DNA of 17,061 nt from Verrucomicrobiota bacterium (GCA_026397675.1 JAPLUH010000247.1:1-17061), one strand, 5' to 3'; positions 1-7,574 are shown, counted from the stretch's first letter. The notes: a model not told the origin generated them from the letters alone. Numbers and translations: made by a program.

Positions 1-48
1 GACCAGGTCGATTGGGTGATCACGGCCATCCGCGGGTTTTTCCAATAG
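1..48 (+). CDS. C-terminal tail of an upstream gene (possibly DegT/DnrJ-type aminotransferase)
   Basis: Reading from base 1 gives 15 codons ending in TAG at 46-48: DQVDWVITAIRGFFQ. This is a plausible amphipathic C-terminal helix. Its 'QVDxVIxAIRxFF' pattern resembles the ends of PLP-dependent DegT/DnrJ/EryC1 aminotransferases, a resemblance recalled by eye and far too short to prove family membership. The tail could equally be the last helix of some other enzyme. The 5' part lies outside the window, so start and function cannot be judged. The non-coding stretch that follows supports this being a gene end. Confidence 0.4.
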   Translation, partial: DQVDWVITAIRGFFQ

Positions 49-245
49 GCCTTCGCCCGGGCGGAGCCGATTACATCAGGAATGCCTTCGCCGAACGTAG
101 GCCCCTTCTGAAATTGTTCTCCTGCGGTTCGAACCGCCCACCGGCGGCAGCGGGATCGGGCCGAAGCGAGCATCGGAACGTCGACATCCTGATCCCCCTC
201 GCGCGGCCGCGCGAAAGCCCTACTGGCCCCAACGTTCCCTGCGAG

Positions 246-371
246 CGCAGGACCGTTCCCGCGGAGCCCCCTCGAGGCACCTATCCCGAGCGCCAGCTCC
301 GCGACTCTGCCACTCTAAAAATAGGTGAGACAGACACCTTTTGTGTAAATAGGTGGGACCGACCCCTTTTG
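246..371 (+). repeat. REP-like dispersed repeat, copy A
   Basis: Two blocks of this segment recur in reverse orientation near the right end of the window. Bases 246-271 match the reverse complement of 16584-16609 at 24 of 26 positions. Bases 335-364 match the reverse complement of 16523-16552 at 28 of 30 positions. The order of the blocks is the same in both copies, but the spacer is about 63 nt here and 31 nt in copy B. The GC-rich block can fold into a short hairpin (one A-C mismatch here, perfect in copy B). Palindrome plus dispersed intergenic copies is the pattern of REP/BIME elements mobilised in trans by RAYT transposases; that origin is an inference. Confidence 0.7.
320..371 (+). repeat. 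Two tandem 24-nt repeats inside copy A
   Basis: Bases 320-343 and 348-371 are direct repeats of the form AATAGGTGRGACMGACMCC followed by TTTTG. They are identical at 21 of 24 positions and separated by TGTA. The T-runs and GACAGAC/GACCGACC cores are the same motif seen in copy B (16523-16552), so this looks like a repeat monomer duplicated in tandem. Confidence 0.75.
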
Positions 372-436
372 AATCAGACTAATTTGGTCTTCTATTGGTT
401 GCCATCTGGGTGGCGGTGGGCTCTGCTCTGGCGAAT

Positions 437-2251
437 ATGGCTGTGACTCCCAGCAAGGCACGCGGTTCCCAGATTTCTGACAACGGCTTCCTGCCGATGA
501 CCCGCGAGGAAATGACCGCCAAAGGGTGGTCGGAACTGGATGTGCTCATCATTACTGGTGATGCGTATGTCGACCATCCGTCGTTCGGTTCGGCGATGAT
601 CGGTCGAGTTTTGGAAAACATGGGCCTGCGCGTGGGCATCATCGCTCAGCCTGATTGGAAGGATATCCAGTCGATCCAGGGCATGGGGGTGCCCCGCCTC
701 TTCGTCGGCATCACCGCGGGCAACCTCGATTCGATGCTCTCGAACTACACGGCCGCTCGGCATCGTCGGAAGGACGATGTGTACAGCGCTGGCGGGGTTC
801 CGGGACGTCGCCCCAACCATGCAGCGGTGGTCTATTCCCAGATGACCCGTCGGGCCTTTCCTGGTGCACCCGTGGTGTTGGGTGGCATGGAGGCCTCCAT
901 GCGCCGCGTGGCCCATTACGATTACTGGGAAGACAAGCTCAAGCCCTCCATCATGGCCGACGCCAAGGCCGATGTGCTGGTCTATGGCATGGGGGAGTCG
1001 GCGGTGCGTGAAATTGTCAGCCGCCTTCAGTCTGGCGATCGGGACTTCTCCGGCATCCGCGGCACGGCGCTCTTTTTGGGCAGCAAGGCAGCGGCTGCAG
1101 CAGATCTTTCGGACTGCATCATCCTGCCTTCCTGGGAGGAGCTTCAGGCCGACAAGAACCACTTGATGCGCCTGACCAAGGTGGTCGAGGCCCAGCAAAC
1201 CCCGTACAGCGGTCGTCGGTTGGTGCAGATGCACGGCAAACGGGCCTTGTTGCAGGAGGCACCTGCATTCCCGGTCGACGGCCCTGACCTGGACGCCCTG
1301 TATGAGTTGCCCTTCATGCGGACCTCGCATCCCAGCTACACGGAGCCCGTCCCTGGTTTTGCCACCATCAAGGACTCCATCATCGTATCGCGGGGCTGTC
1401 CGGGCGGGTGCACCTTTTGCGGACTCGGATTCCACCAGGGTAAGTTCCTCTCCAGCCGCAGCATCGACTCGGTGCTCAAGGAAATCCGCAAGCTGGCGTC
1501 CTCGCCCACTTTCCGGGGAACGGTGTCCGACTTGGGTGGACCCACGGCCAATCTTTATGGTGCCCGCAACGGCCACGCCGAGGAATGTAAGAAGTGCCAC
1601 CGGCCGAGCTGTCTGTGGCCCTCGATTTGCCCGGTGTTCGAGATCAATGAAAAGGCCGGCCTCGATCTCCTCAAGGGATCCCGCACCCAGCCCGGGGTAA
1701 AGCATGTCTTCGTCCAGTCCGGCATTCGGATGGATGTCGCGCTGCGGACCCCGGAATACATGAAGGAGCTCGTTCAGAACCATGTCTCGGGTCACATGAA
1801 GGTGGCACCGGAGCACATGGATCCGGCTGTGCTGCGCCGGATGCGCAAACCGGCCGGCGACTTCCCGGCCTTCATGGACAAGTTCTTTGATTTGAGCGAG
1901 CAGGCGGGCAAGGAGCAGTACCTCGTGCCCTACTTCATTTCCAGCTTCCCCGGATGCACCGAGAAGGAAATGGGAGCGGTGGAGCAGTTCCTCAAAGACG
2001 AGAAGTGGAACCTCCAGCAGGTGCAGGACTTCATCCCCCTGCCCATGACCGGATCGGCTGCGATGTACGTGACCGGGCTGGACATCAACACCGGTTTGCC
2101 TATTCCGGTGGTCCGGGGAGCGGGTGACCGCGAACGGCAGAAGCGCATGCTTCGGCCTAACCCGGTGAACGAGACCCGCGTGACTGGGAGCCGTCGTCGT
2201 ATGGCCTCGGCAGAGTTCTGCCCGGGTGTCCAGATGGACACGGTGGACTGA
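437..2251 (+). CDS. ygiQ: YgiQ family (UPF0313) radical SAM protein
   Basis: A 604-residue protein. The N-terminal part carries the family pattern FLPMTREEM, then LIITGDAYVDHPSFG and VGIIAQPDW, as in E. coli YgiQ. The radical SAM motif CPGGCTFC places the [4Fe-4S]-binding cysteines at 321, 325 and 328. A second Cys-rich block (ECKKCHRPSCLWPSICP, around residue 390) is also typical of the family. The C-terminal part contains the conserved HMKVAPEH and FISSFPGC stretches. The family is cytosolic with a predicted SAM radical chemistry but no well-established substrate. The frame stays open upstream to a TTG at 395; ATG at 437 is preferred because the N-terminus then matches family length better. 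It converges with a minus-strand hypothetical gene 110 nt downstream and appears monocistronic. Confidence 0.95.
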   Translation: MAVTPSKARGSQISDNGFLPMTREEMTAKGWSELDVLIITGDAYVDHPSFGSAMIGRVLENMGLRVGIIAQPDWKDIQSIQGMGVPRLFVGITAGNLDSMLSNYTAARHRRKDDVYSAGGVPGRRPNHAAVVYSQMTRRAFPGAPVVLGGMEASMRRVAHYDYWEDKLKPSIMADAKADVLVYGMGESAVREIVSRLQSGDRDFSGIRGTALFLGSKAAAAADLSDCIILPSWEELQADKNHLMRLTKVVEAQQTPYSGRRLVQMHGKRALLQEAPAFPVDGPDLDALYELPFMRTSHPSYTEPVPGFATIKDSIIVSRGCPGGCTFCGLGFHQGKFLSSRSIDSVLKEIRKLASSPTFRGTVSDLGGPTANLYGARNGHAEECKKCHRPSCLWPSICPVFEINEKAGLDLLKGSRTQPGVKHVFVQSGIRMDVALRTPEYMKELVQNHVSGHMKVAPEHMDPAVLRRMRKPAGDFPAFMDKFFDLSEQAGKEQYLVPYFISSFPGCTEKEMGAVEQFLKDEKWNLQQVQDFIPLPMTGSAAMYVTGLDINTGLPIPVVRGAGDRERQKRMLRPNPVNETRVTGSRRRMASAEFCPGVQMDTVD

Positions 2252-2361
2252 TTGGGGTGGCTTGCCTGGGGTCAGGGACGCAGCAGCGCCGGCCATATCC
2301 ATGCGCTCAGAATCGAGTGGGGGCTGGAAAGATCGCCAGTGAATCCCCTCCAACGACTTGC

Positions 2362-2820
2362 TCAGGCCACCTGGAGCTGGGGTTCGTCGTCTGAGGAGAG
2401 TTCGTCGAAGTGAACCCTGGGGCGGGCGGGGGACTGGGTTTTCCGACGTGAAAGGGTTTCGGCTAAATTTTTTCCGGCCTGGGCTTCCGCCCGGACCACG
2501 TCCCGGATCTCCTCGGCGATCATGAAGCAGAGCTTGGGCAAAAGTTGCTCCTCGATTTGCGTGGCGACGAGTTTCTGCACAAAGAACGCTTCTTCGACCC
2601 GCCGCTGTTCTTCTTGGAACATGGTTTCGAGGGCGCTCCGGCGATCGGTGCCCACGGGCATGGGTTGCTTAGACCAAGTGGCGATCTTGCTGGGCAATTC
2701 GGTTTGGAGGAGATGCTCGGATTCGTCGTGTCGGCCGTTGCGTCGCAGCACACACGCCTCTCGGAATTGGTCGACGAGGGACATCCACAGCGGGTCGTTG
2801 GCGTACGCTCGATTTATCAT
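2362..2820 (-). CDS. Hypothetical helical protein
   Basis: A 152-residue protein from ATG at 2820; a TTG at 2856 would add 12 residues. I do not recognise a family. The sequence is charged and predicted mainly helical: an N-terminal segment (NDPLWMSLVDQFREACVLRR), a Glu/Gln/Arg-rich middle (TMFQEEQRRVEEAFFVQKL) suggestive of a coiled coil, and a disordered, acidic, Pro/Ser-rich C-terminus. There is no signal peptide, membrane segment or metal-binding motif. Smooth protein-like composition and the convergent position against ygiQ support it as real. It lies downstream of the MFS gene on the same strand, 312 nt away, so co-transcription is possible but not shown. Confidence 0.65.
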   Translation of the reverse strand: MINRAYANDPLWMSLVDQFREACVLRRNGRHDESEHLLQTELPSKIATWSKQPMPVGTDRRSALETMFQEEQRRVEEAFFVQKLVATQIEEQLLPKLCFMIAEEIRDVVRAEAQAGKNLAETLSRRKTQSPARPRVHFDELSSDDEPQLQVA

Positions 2821-3132
2821 GATCAGTAAAACCCGATGAAGCACCGAGAATGCCAAGCCGTGAATTAGGCCTATTTTAGGGGTTTTCCTGGCTGAGGTGA
2901 ATGGGTCTGGGAAACCCGTGCCGGGTCCGGCCGGCCGGTCTTGCCGACTGAGGGGGCTCCGGTCGTCCGGAACGCTTCAATTAAATCCGCCGTCTTGGCT
3001 TGTGCCTTCTTCTGTTAGCGGGTCGTTGTTCGATGGTTACGAGCCTCAGTATGGCCCGCTCCGTGGGCTCGACGTATCTTGCAAAAGAATCCGTCACGCC
3101 ATCCCGGGGTCTCCCCACAGAATTGGATCTGG
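2821..3132. other. Intergenic region between MFS transporter and hypothetical gene
   Basis: About 310 bases with no supportable gene. It contains a GC-rich palindrome CCGGCCGGCCGG at 2927-2938 and a small inverted repeat GGGT...ACCC just before it (around 2903-2917). No T-run follows these, so I do not call a terminator. The region should hold the promoter of the minus-strand hypothetical gene, but no convincing -35/-10 pair was identified. Confidence 0.6.
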
Positions 3133-4509
3133 TTAGTCATTCCGACCCAGGGCTCGGGTGAAGAGCCGCCGGGGTTCCTGAATGAAGAGATCTCTCAGCA
3201 GGGTTTCCACACCGGCTGCCTGAGGTTCTTCCAGCCGAAGGCTGGCTCGGAAGGCGACCAGGAAGCTCATCATGACGAGACCGAAGAACAGACTGTAGCG
3301 GTTCCACTCGAGCCCTAGGGCCAGCGCCCGAAATCCGCCGACCGAGTCGATGAGTAATCCCCACAGCACCGGCGACAGGCCGAGCGTTACCTGCCAAACC
3401 ACCATGAAGAGGGCGAAGAAGTGGTTCCGGCCCAGGCGCGGTACGATGGCCATCGCCAATCGATTGTTGGCCGCCGAATGCAGGGCGTTGAGCAATCCCA
3501 ATGGAACGATGAATGTTAGCACTAAGGGGATGCGGGGCTCCAAAACCCTGGCTGCCATGAGGAACCAGCCGCCGGCCACCAAGACCCCAGCCAGCATGAT
3601 GAAGCCCAAGGCGGGCTTGCTCCCATGGAGATCCAAGCGGCGACCGCCGAACCAGTAGGCGCCGAGTCCGCCGAGGAATTGTATCGCCATCAGAACCAAG
3701 ATGGACCCATCGGGAAGGTCGGTCCCGCTTTTCAGGAAGGCGACCACGAACGTGGTGAGTCCGCCGTAAGCCAGCGACCAGACGGCATTGAGTTCCAGCA
3801 GTTTTCGGAACGGCGGGTGCGCTGCGATGGCCGCCCAGGGGACTCGTGCGGTTCCGGAGCGCTCGTGCGGTGGCACAGGCGTGTCGGGCATTTGCCGCAG
3901 GAAGTGAAGACTAGTCACCCCCATGATCCCACTGAACGTGAAGGCGAGCATGAATTGCCAGGGTTGCGCTGGCGATGGGAGTAAACTTCCGGCCCCAAGA
4001 AGGGTGGCCACGATCAGGAAGCAGAGCAGGCTGGCTCCATTGGAAGCGGCCTGGTCACCGGCCAAATAGCGTCCGCGCAACTCAAGGGGCACTAAGCCGG
4101 TGATCCACGGTAGCCAGGCACTGCTGGCGATCCCACGGCACAGGTTGAAGCCAAAGAGCAGCGACAGAAGTAGAATGAGTTGTCCGCCGTGGCCGATCCA
4201 GGCCCCGCTCAAGGGAGTCAGGGCCATCAGGAAAGCGAAGACGATGCGTGCGGTCCATCCCGACACCACGAAGCGCTTGTACCCGATGCGGTCGAGGTAG
4301 GCGGCCGCGGGGATCTGGGTGATGGTGAGCAGGGGCATCATTCCGGCGACGACCCCAAGAATGGTGGCGTTGGCGTGGAGGGACTTCGCGTAGAGGACCA
4401 TCGGCCCTCCAAGAATCACCTGAAAGGACAGCGCGTTGAACATGGCAAACCCGTAGGCATGCCGGAGTTGAAGCGGTGGGGGAACGGTTTGTGAGGAGGC
4501 TTGGGACAC
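3133..4509 (-). CDS. Major facilitator superfamily (MFS) transporter
   Basis: A 458-residue inner-membrane protein with about twelve hydrophobic segments in two halves of six, separated by a basic/proline-rich loop (PDTPVPPHERSGTARVP, about residues 208-224). The loop after TM2 holds the MFS motif-A remnant LDRIGYKR. The substrate cannot be told; proton- or solute-coupled transport is family knowledge only. The start is probably GTG at 4509, because GGAG lies 5 nt upstream of it on the minus strand; a GTG at 4515 would add two residues. The C-terminal ~40 residues are cytosolic and charged. It is transcribed divergently from clpP across a 207-nt gap. Confidence 0.9.
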   Translation of the reverse strand: MSQASSQTVPPPLQLRHAYGFAMFNALSFQVILGGPMVLYAKSLHANATILGVVAGMMPLLTITQIPAAAYLDRIGYKRFVVSGWTARIVFAFLMALTPLSGAWIGHGGQLILLLSLLFGFNLCRGIASSAWLPWITGLVPLELRGRYLAGDQAASNGASLLCFLIVATLLGAGSLLPSPAQPWQFMLAFTFSGIMGVTSLHFLRQMPDTPVPPHERSGTARVPWAAIAAHPPFRKLLELNAVWSLAYGGLTTFVVAFLKSGTDLPDGSILVLMAIQFLGGLGAYWFGGRRLDLHGSKPALGFIMLAGVLVAGGWFLMAARVLEPRIPLVLTFIVPLGLLNALHSAANNRLAMAIVPRLGRNHFFALFMVVWQVTLGLSPVLWGLLIDSVGGFRALALGLEWNRYSLFFGLVMMSFLVAFRASLRLEEPQAAGVETLLRDLFIQEPRRLFTRALGRND

Positions 4510-4716
4510 GGTCACTCCATGGAGGATGGGTCCGTTCAGGGTTTGGGTTCGGCGCGGTTCCTGATTCAGAGTACCACTGACAACAGTAGTTAGAGTGTAG
4601 TCAGAGGCATCTGCGGGTCGATCCCAAAGGTTCCGGGCGGGGGCAGCGATACGGAGGGCCGGGTTCCTTGACGCTCTTCGGGGTCAACCTTAGCCTCCCA
4701 AGCTGAAAGACTAACC

Positions 4717-5361
4717 ATGCGCAATTTTGTAAATATTCCGTACGTCATCGAGCAGACGGGCCGCGGTGAAAAGGGCTACGATCTGTACAGCCGCCTCTTG
4801 GTGGACCGGATCATTTTCCTGGGCACGCCGGTCGATGACATGGTCGCCAACGTCATCGTGGCTCAATTCCTCTTCCTCCAGATGACCGATCCCAAGAAGG
4901 ACATCCACTTCTACATCAACTCCCCCGGTGGCAGTGTCACCGCGGGTCTGGCCATCTATGACACGATGCAATGGCTGACCTGTGACGTGAACACCTACTG
5001 CATCGGTCAGGCCGCGAGCATGGGAGCTGTTCTCTTGGCCGGTGGCACGAAGGGCAAGCGGTTCGCGCTGCCCAACGCCAACATCATGATCCACCAAGTG
5101 CTCGGCGGCGCAGAAGGTCAGGCCAGCGACGTGGAGATTCGGGTCAAGTTCATGCTGAAGCTCAAGGAACGCCTGAACACCATCCTCTCCAAGCACACGG
5201 GTCAGCCCTACGAGGCGGTGGAGCGCGCTTGCGACCGTGACAACTTCATGTCGTCCGAGGAGGCGCGTCAGTTCGGTCTCGTCGATGAGGTGGTCAGCAG
5301 CCGTAAGGAAGTGCCGACCTTGATCACTCCCGATCCCATCACCCCCGATCCTAAGGCCTGA
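4717..5361 (+). CDS. clpP: ATP-dependent Clp protease proteolytic subunit ClpP
   Basis: A 214-residue serine peptidase that forms the tetradecameric chamber of ClpXP. The triad is complete: Ser101 in GQAASMGA, His126 in IMIHQ and Asp175 in CDRDNFM, matching E. coli mature numbering 97/122/171 with an offset of 4. The SPGGSV oxyanion-loop motif is at 69-74. The protein starts close to the mature N-terminus (MRNFVNIPYVIEQT), so any propeptide is very short. The tail ends in a duplicated pentapeptide (ITPDPITPDP). clpX follows 148 nt downstream. A TTGACG at 4668 with a 17-nt spacer and TAGCCT could be a weak promoter. Trigger factor, a common upstream neighbour, is absent; the neighbour is an MFS gene. 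Confidence 0.98.
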   Translation: MRNFVNIPYVIEQTGRGEKGYDLYSRLLVDRIIFLGTPVDDMVANVIVAQFLFLQMTDPKKDIHFYINSPGGSVTAGLAIYDTMQWLTCDVNTYCIGQAASMGAVLLAGGTKGKRFALPNANIMIHQVLGGAEGQASDVEIRVKFMLKLKERLNTILSKHTGQPYEAVERACDRDNFMSSEEARQFGLVDEVVSSRKEVPTLITPDPITPDPKA

Positions 5362-5509
5362 TTGGATTACCGGGGCCGTGCTCTCGGGCGAACCCCAGAC
5401 CCAAGACTCCAGACCCGTATCGGGTTGGCTCGCCGGGCACGGCATCCGGGTTGCGTATTTAGCAGGAATTCATTGGCAGTATTTGTCCGAGACCCGATCT
5501 TCAAGGCTC

Positions 5510-6820
5510 ATGGCACGCGCGACCCAGATCACAATGTGCAGTTTCTGTGGCAAATCGAAAGCCGAGGTAAAACGGCTGATCGCGGGCCCCGGCGTGTACA
5601 TCTGCGATGCCTGTGTCGGCGTCTGCAGCGGAGTGCTCGAGAAGGAGTCCCGTTCCGAGACCGAAAAGCATTCGGTGCCCACCCTCCGGATCCTGAAACC
5701 CTCGGAGATCAAGCGGCAGTTGGACGAGCATGTCATCGGGCAAGACCGAGCCAAGCGCACCCTCAGCGTCGCGGTGTACAACCACTACAAGCGGGTCATG
5801 GCGGCGGCTCGTTCCACGGCGGGGAGCGAGACGACGTCTACAACGCCCGATGACTCGGGTGCGGTGGAGATTGAGAAGAGCAACATCTTGCTGCTGGGGC
5901 CGACGGGTTGCGGCAAGACGCTGCTGGCCAAAACGCTGGCTAAGGTGCTCGACGTCCCCTTTGCCATCGCCGATGCCACGGTCATCACCGAGGCTGGCTA
6001 TGTCGGGGAGGATGTTGAGAACATTATTTTGCGCCTGCTCCAGGCGGCCGATTTCGATGTTCGTCGGGCCCAGATGGGCATCGTCTACATTGATGAGATC
6101 GACAAGATCGCCCGCAAGACCGAGAACGTGTCCATCACCCGCGACGTGTCCGGTGAAGGTGTGCAGCAAGGATTGCTGAAGATTCTGGAAGGAACCGTTT
6201 GCAATGTTCCTCCACAGGGAGGGCGCAAGCATCCTCAGCAGGAATACATCCGGATCGACACCACCCAGATCCTTTTCATCTGCGGCGGCGCGTTCGTTGG
6301 GATGGACCGCATCATTGAGCGGCGTCTAGGACGGCGATCCATCGGTTTCGGTGTGGAAATCGGCGATGGGACCTCTTCCACCCCGTCGGGTTTGGCGCAG
6401 GCAGACCAGCCCCTCATTCACCGAGTGGAGCCGGAAGATCTCATGGGCTTTGGTTTCATTCCGGAGTTCATCGGCCGCTTACCGGTGGTGACTGCTCTGG
6501 ATGAGTTGACCGAGCTTCAGATGGCTGAGGTGCTGACCCGTCCGCGCAACGCACTGACCCGTCAATTTGCAAAGCTGCTATCCCTGGATGGTGTCGAGTT
6601 GTCCTTCACGGACGATGCCATCGCGGAGTTGGCCAGCATGGCATCCCGAAAGAAGACCGGTGCTCGTGCGCTCCGGTCCCTGACCGAGGAGCTTTTTCGC
6701 GACCTGATGTTTGAATTGCCGGACAGCGATGACGTGGTGGGTGTCGAGATCAATCGTGCGGTGGTCCGCCGAGAGACGCCTCCGGTGATTCAACGTCGGG
6801 AGCAACGTCAAGCGGCATGA
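5510..6820 (+). CDS. clpX: ATP-dependent Clp protease ATP-binding subunit ClpX
   Basis: A 436-residue AAA+ unfoldase that feeds substrates to ClpP. The N-terminal zinc-binding domain has Cys10, Cys13, Cys32 and Cys35. Walker A is GPTGCGKT (130-137), the pore loop GYVG is at 163-166, Walker B is VYIDEIDK (Asp195, Glu196), the RKH loop is at 239-241, the ClpP-docking IGF loop is at 278-280, and sensor II is in GARALRS. The C-terminus (RREQRQAA) is basic. ATG at 5510 is chosen because the zinc finger then begins at the usual distance; the frame is open back to 5378 but that extension does not look like ClpX. It is the second gene after clpP and is probably co-transcribed with it. Confidence 0.98.
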   Translation: MARATQITMCSFCGKSKAEVKRLIAGPGVYICDACVGVCSGVLEKESRSETEKHSVPTLRILKPSEIKRQLDEHVIGQDRAKRTLSVAVYNHYKRVMAAARSTAGSETTSTTPDDSGAVEIEKSNILLLGPTGCGKTLLAKTLAKVLDVPFAIADATVITEAGYVGEDVENIILRLLQAADFDVRRAQMGIVYIDEIDKIARKTENVSITRDVSGEGVQQGLLKILEGTVCNVPPQGGRKHPQQEYIRIDTTQILFICGGAFVGMDRIIERRLGRRSIGFGVEIGDGTSSTPSGLAQADQPLIHRVEPEDLMGFGFIPEFIGRLPVVTALDELTELQMAEVLTRPRNALTRQFAKLLSLDGVELSFTDDAIAELASMASRKKTGARALRSLTEELFRDLMFELPDSDDVVGVEINRAVVRRETPPVIQRREQRQAA

Positions 6821-6855
6821 ACAATCCGGTTCGCCATTGTGAAAAACTTTTTTGG
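6821..6855 (+). terminator. Possible weak terminator after clpX
   Basis: ACAAT (6821-6825) can pair with ATTGT (6836-6840), with an inner GG-TTCG-CC tetraloop and a two-base bulge. A run of six T follows about ten bases later (6849-6854). The stem is short and the T-run is not immediately adjacent, so this is a weak call. It fits with the separate promoter just downstream. Confidence 0.3.
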
Positions 6856-6863
6856 TTAAAGGG

Positions 6864-6892
6864 TTGACGTGGATTCCATCCTTCGTTTTATT
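6864..6892 (+). promoter_or_regulatory. Sigma70-type promoter for the Ala-rich secreted protein
   Basis: TTGACG at 6864-6869 (5 of 6 to consensus) and TTTATT at 6887-6892 (4 of 6) are separated by exactly 17 bases, in a locally AT-rich stretch. A start a few bases downstream would give a short 5' leader of about 25 nt before the ATG at 6925. Confidence 0.55.
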
Positions 6893-6924
6893 CGTGCCAC
6901 AAAGTTAGATACTGAGCCTTGTAT

Positions 6925-7536
6925 ATGAATCTCCTGAAAAAATCTGTTCTGATCACCGCTACTTCGCTGATCGTCAATTCGGCCTTTGCTCTCACATCCA
7001 CCGAGTCGCAGGCTCTGACCCAGAAGATCTTGGCCTCGAAGGTCATTGATATGCCGTTGGTTGCCGCCAAGTTGGTGGTTGCCGCTGACAAGGCCGACCG
7101 CATCGAGACCGCCAAGGCCGCTGTGGTTGCCGTTGCCAAGAACCATCCGACTGCTCTCTCCACCGTTGTGGGCGCGATCCTTCGCAAGGCTCCTGAAGCC
7201 ACCGAAGCCGTTGTCGCCGCCTGCCTCGAGGTCGCTCCCCAGATGGCCCGCACCGTTGTTGCCGCCGCTACCTTCGCCACCGAAGGTCAGGACGCTGTGA
7301 TTCTCGCGACGGCCGATCGCCTCGTTCCCGCCCAGCAGTCTGAAGTCCGTGGCGAGGTCGCCTTGGCCAAGGCTCGCCGCGCCACCAAGTCTTCTGTCAC
7401 CTCCAAGGGTGGTACGATCACGATCCCGGGCAATGTGGCTGTGACCACGACCCCGGTGACCGACAAGCAGGGCAACCCCGTTGCACCTCCCGTGAAGATC
7501 AGCGCCTACGCCGGTGCAGACGCGAACCGCCCGTGA
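6925..7536 (+). CDS. Secreted Ala/Val-rich helical-repeat protein of unknown function
   Basis: A 203-residue protein with a typical Sec signal peptide: MNLLKK, a hydrophobic core, and likely cleavage after NSAFA (about residue 22). The mature part up to about residue 135 is dominated by Ala and Val in amphipathic helices, with loose internal repeats centred on 'AAVVAVAKNHPTALS', 'GAILRKAPEATEAVVAACLEVAPQMA' and 'RTVVAAATFATEG'. The spacing is about 20-26 residues. A Lys/Arg-rich patch and a Thr/Pro-rich, probably extended C-terminal tail follow. Similar Ala-rich exported repeat proteins occur in Verrucomicrobiota, from memory. ATG at 6925 is preferred over TTG at 6919. It has its own promoter and terminator, and its strongly biased C-ending Ala/Val/Lys codons hint at high expression. 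Function is unknown. Confidence 0.85.
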   Translation: MNLLKKSVLITATSLIVNSAFALTSTESQALTQKILASKVIDMPLVAAKLVVAADKADRIETAKAAVVAVAKNHPTALSTVVGAILRKAPEATEAVVAACLEVAPQMARTVVAAATFATEGQDAVILATADRLVPAQQSEVRGEVALAKARRATKSSVTSKGGTITIPGNVAVTTTPVTDKQGNPVAPPVKISAYAGADANRP

Positions 7537-7558
7537 TCTGAAACGGTCCGCGGTTTGA

Positions 7559-7574
7559 GACCAATATTTTGGTC
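7559..7574. repeat. Perfect 6-bp hairpin downstream of the secreted-protein gene
   Basis: GACCAA and TTGGTC are perfect complements around a TATT loop, 22 nt after the stop codon. No T-run follows, so it does not look like a terminator. A 3' UTR stabilising element or a binding site is possible. Confidence 0.5.

Larger units (their letters stand above)
49..436. other. Non-coding region with palindromes and a REP-like repeat
   Basis: About 390 bases without a convincing gene; the open frame across it has no protein-like character (Arg/Pro/Gly-rich shadow translation). It holds a perfect 14-bp palindrome at 124-137 (GCGGTTCGAACCGC), a perfect 16-bp palindrome at 199-214 (TCGCGCGGCCGCGCGA), an imperfect hairpin near 248-263, two 24-nt near-identical direct repeats at 320-371, and sequence repeated in inverted orientation at 16523-16609. 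The last ~40 bases precede the YgiQ-family gene and presumably include its translation signals, though no clear promoter was found. Confidence 0.7.

Noticed and set aside
125..137. GGTTCGAACC resembling a tRNA T-loop
   Set aside because: No acceptor stem, anticodon arm or D-arm could be built around it; it is better explained as a palindrome.
12..446. A 144-codon plus-strand frame before ygiQ
   Set aside because: It runs through palindromes and the REP-like repeat, has Arg/Pro-rich composition, and overlaps the ygiQ start in another frame.
392..2353. A 653-codon open frame on the minus strand across ygiQ
   Set aside because: Its translation is His/Arg/Gly-rich with no domain, while the plus strand encodes a complete YgiQ family protein; it is a GC-rich antisense shadow.
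3719..3730. GGTCGGTCCCGC-like 12-mer near 3718 matching repeat copy B
   Set aside because: It falls inside the MFS gene, encodes an ordinary loop there, and lacks the rest of the repeat.
4668..4696. TTGACG...TAGCCT as the clpP promoter
   Set aside because: The -10 matches only 3 of 6 bases and would leave a very short leader, so I mention it under clpP but do not list it as a feature.
5378..5509. N-terminal extension of ClpX by 44 residues
   Set aside because: The ClpX zinc finger normally begins about ten residues from the start; the extension has no ClpX-like sequence.
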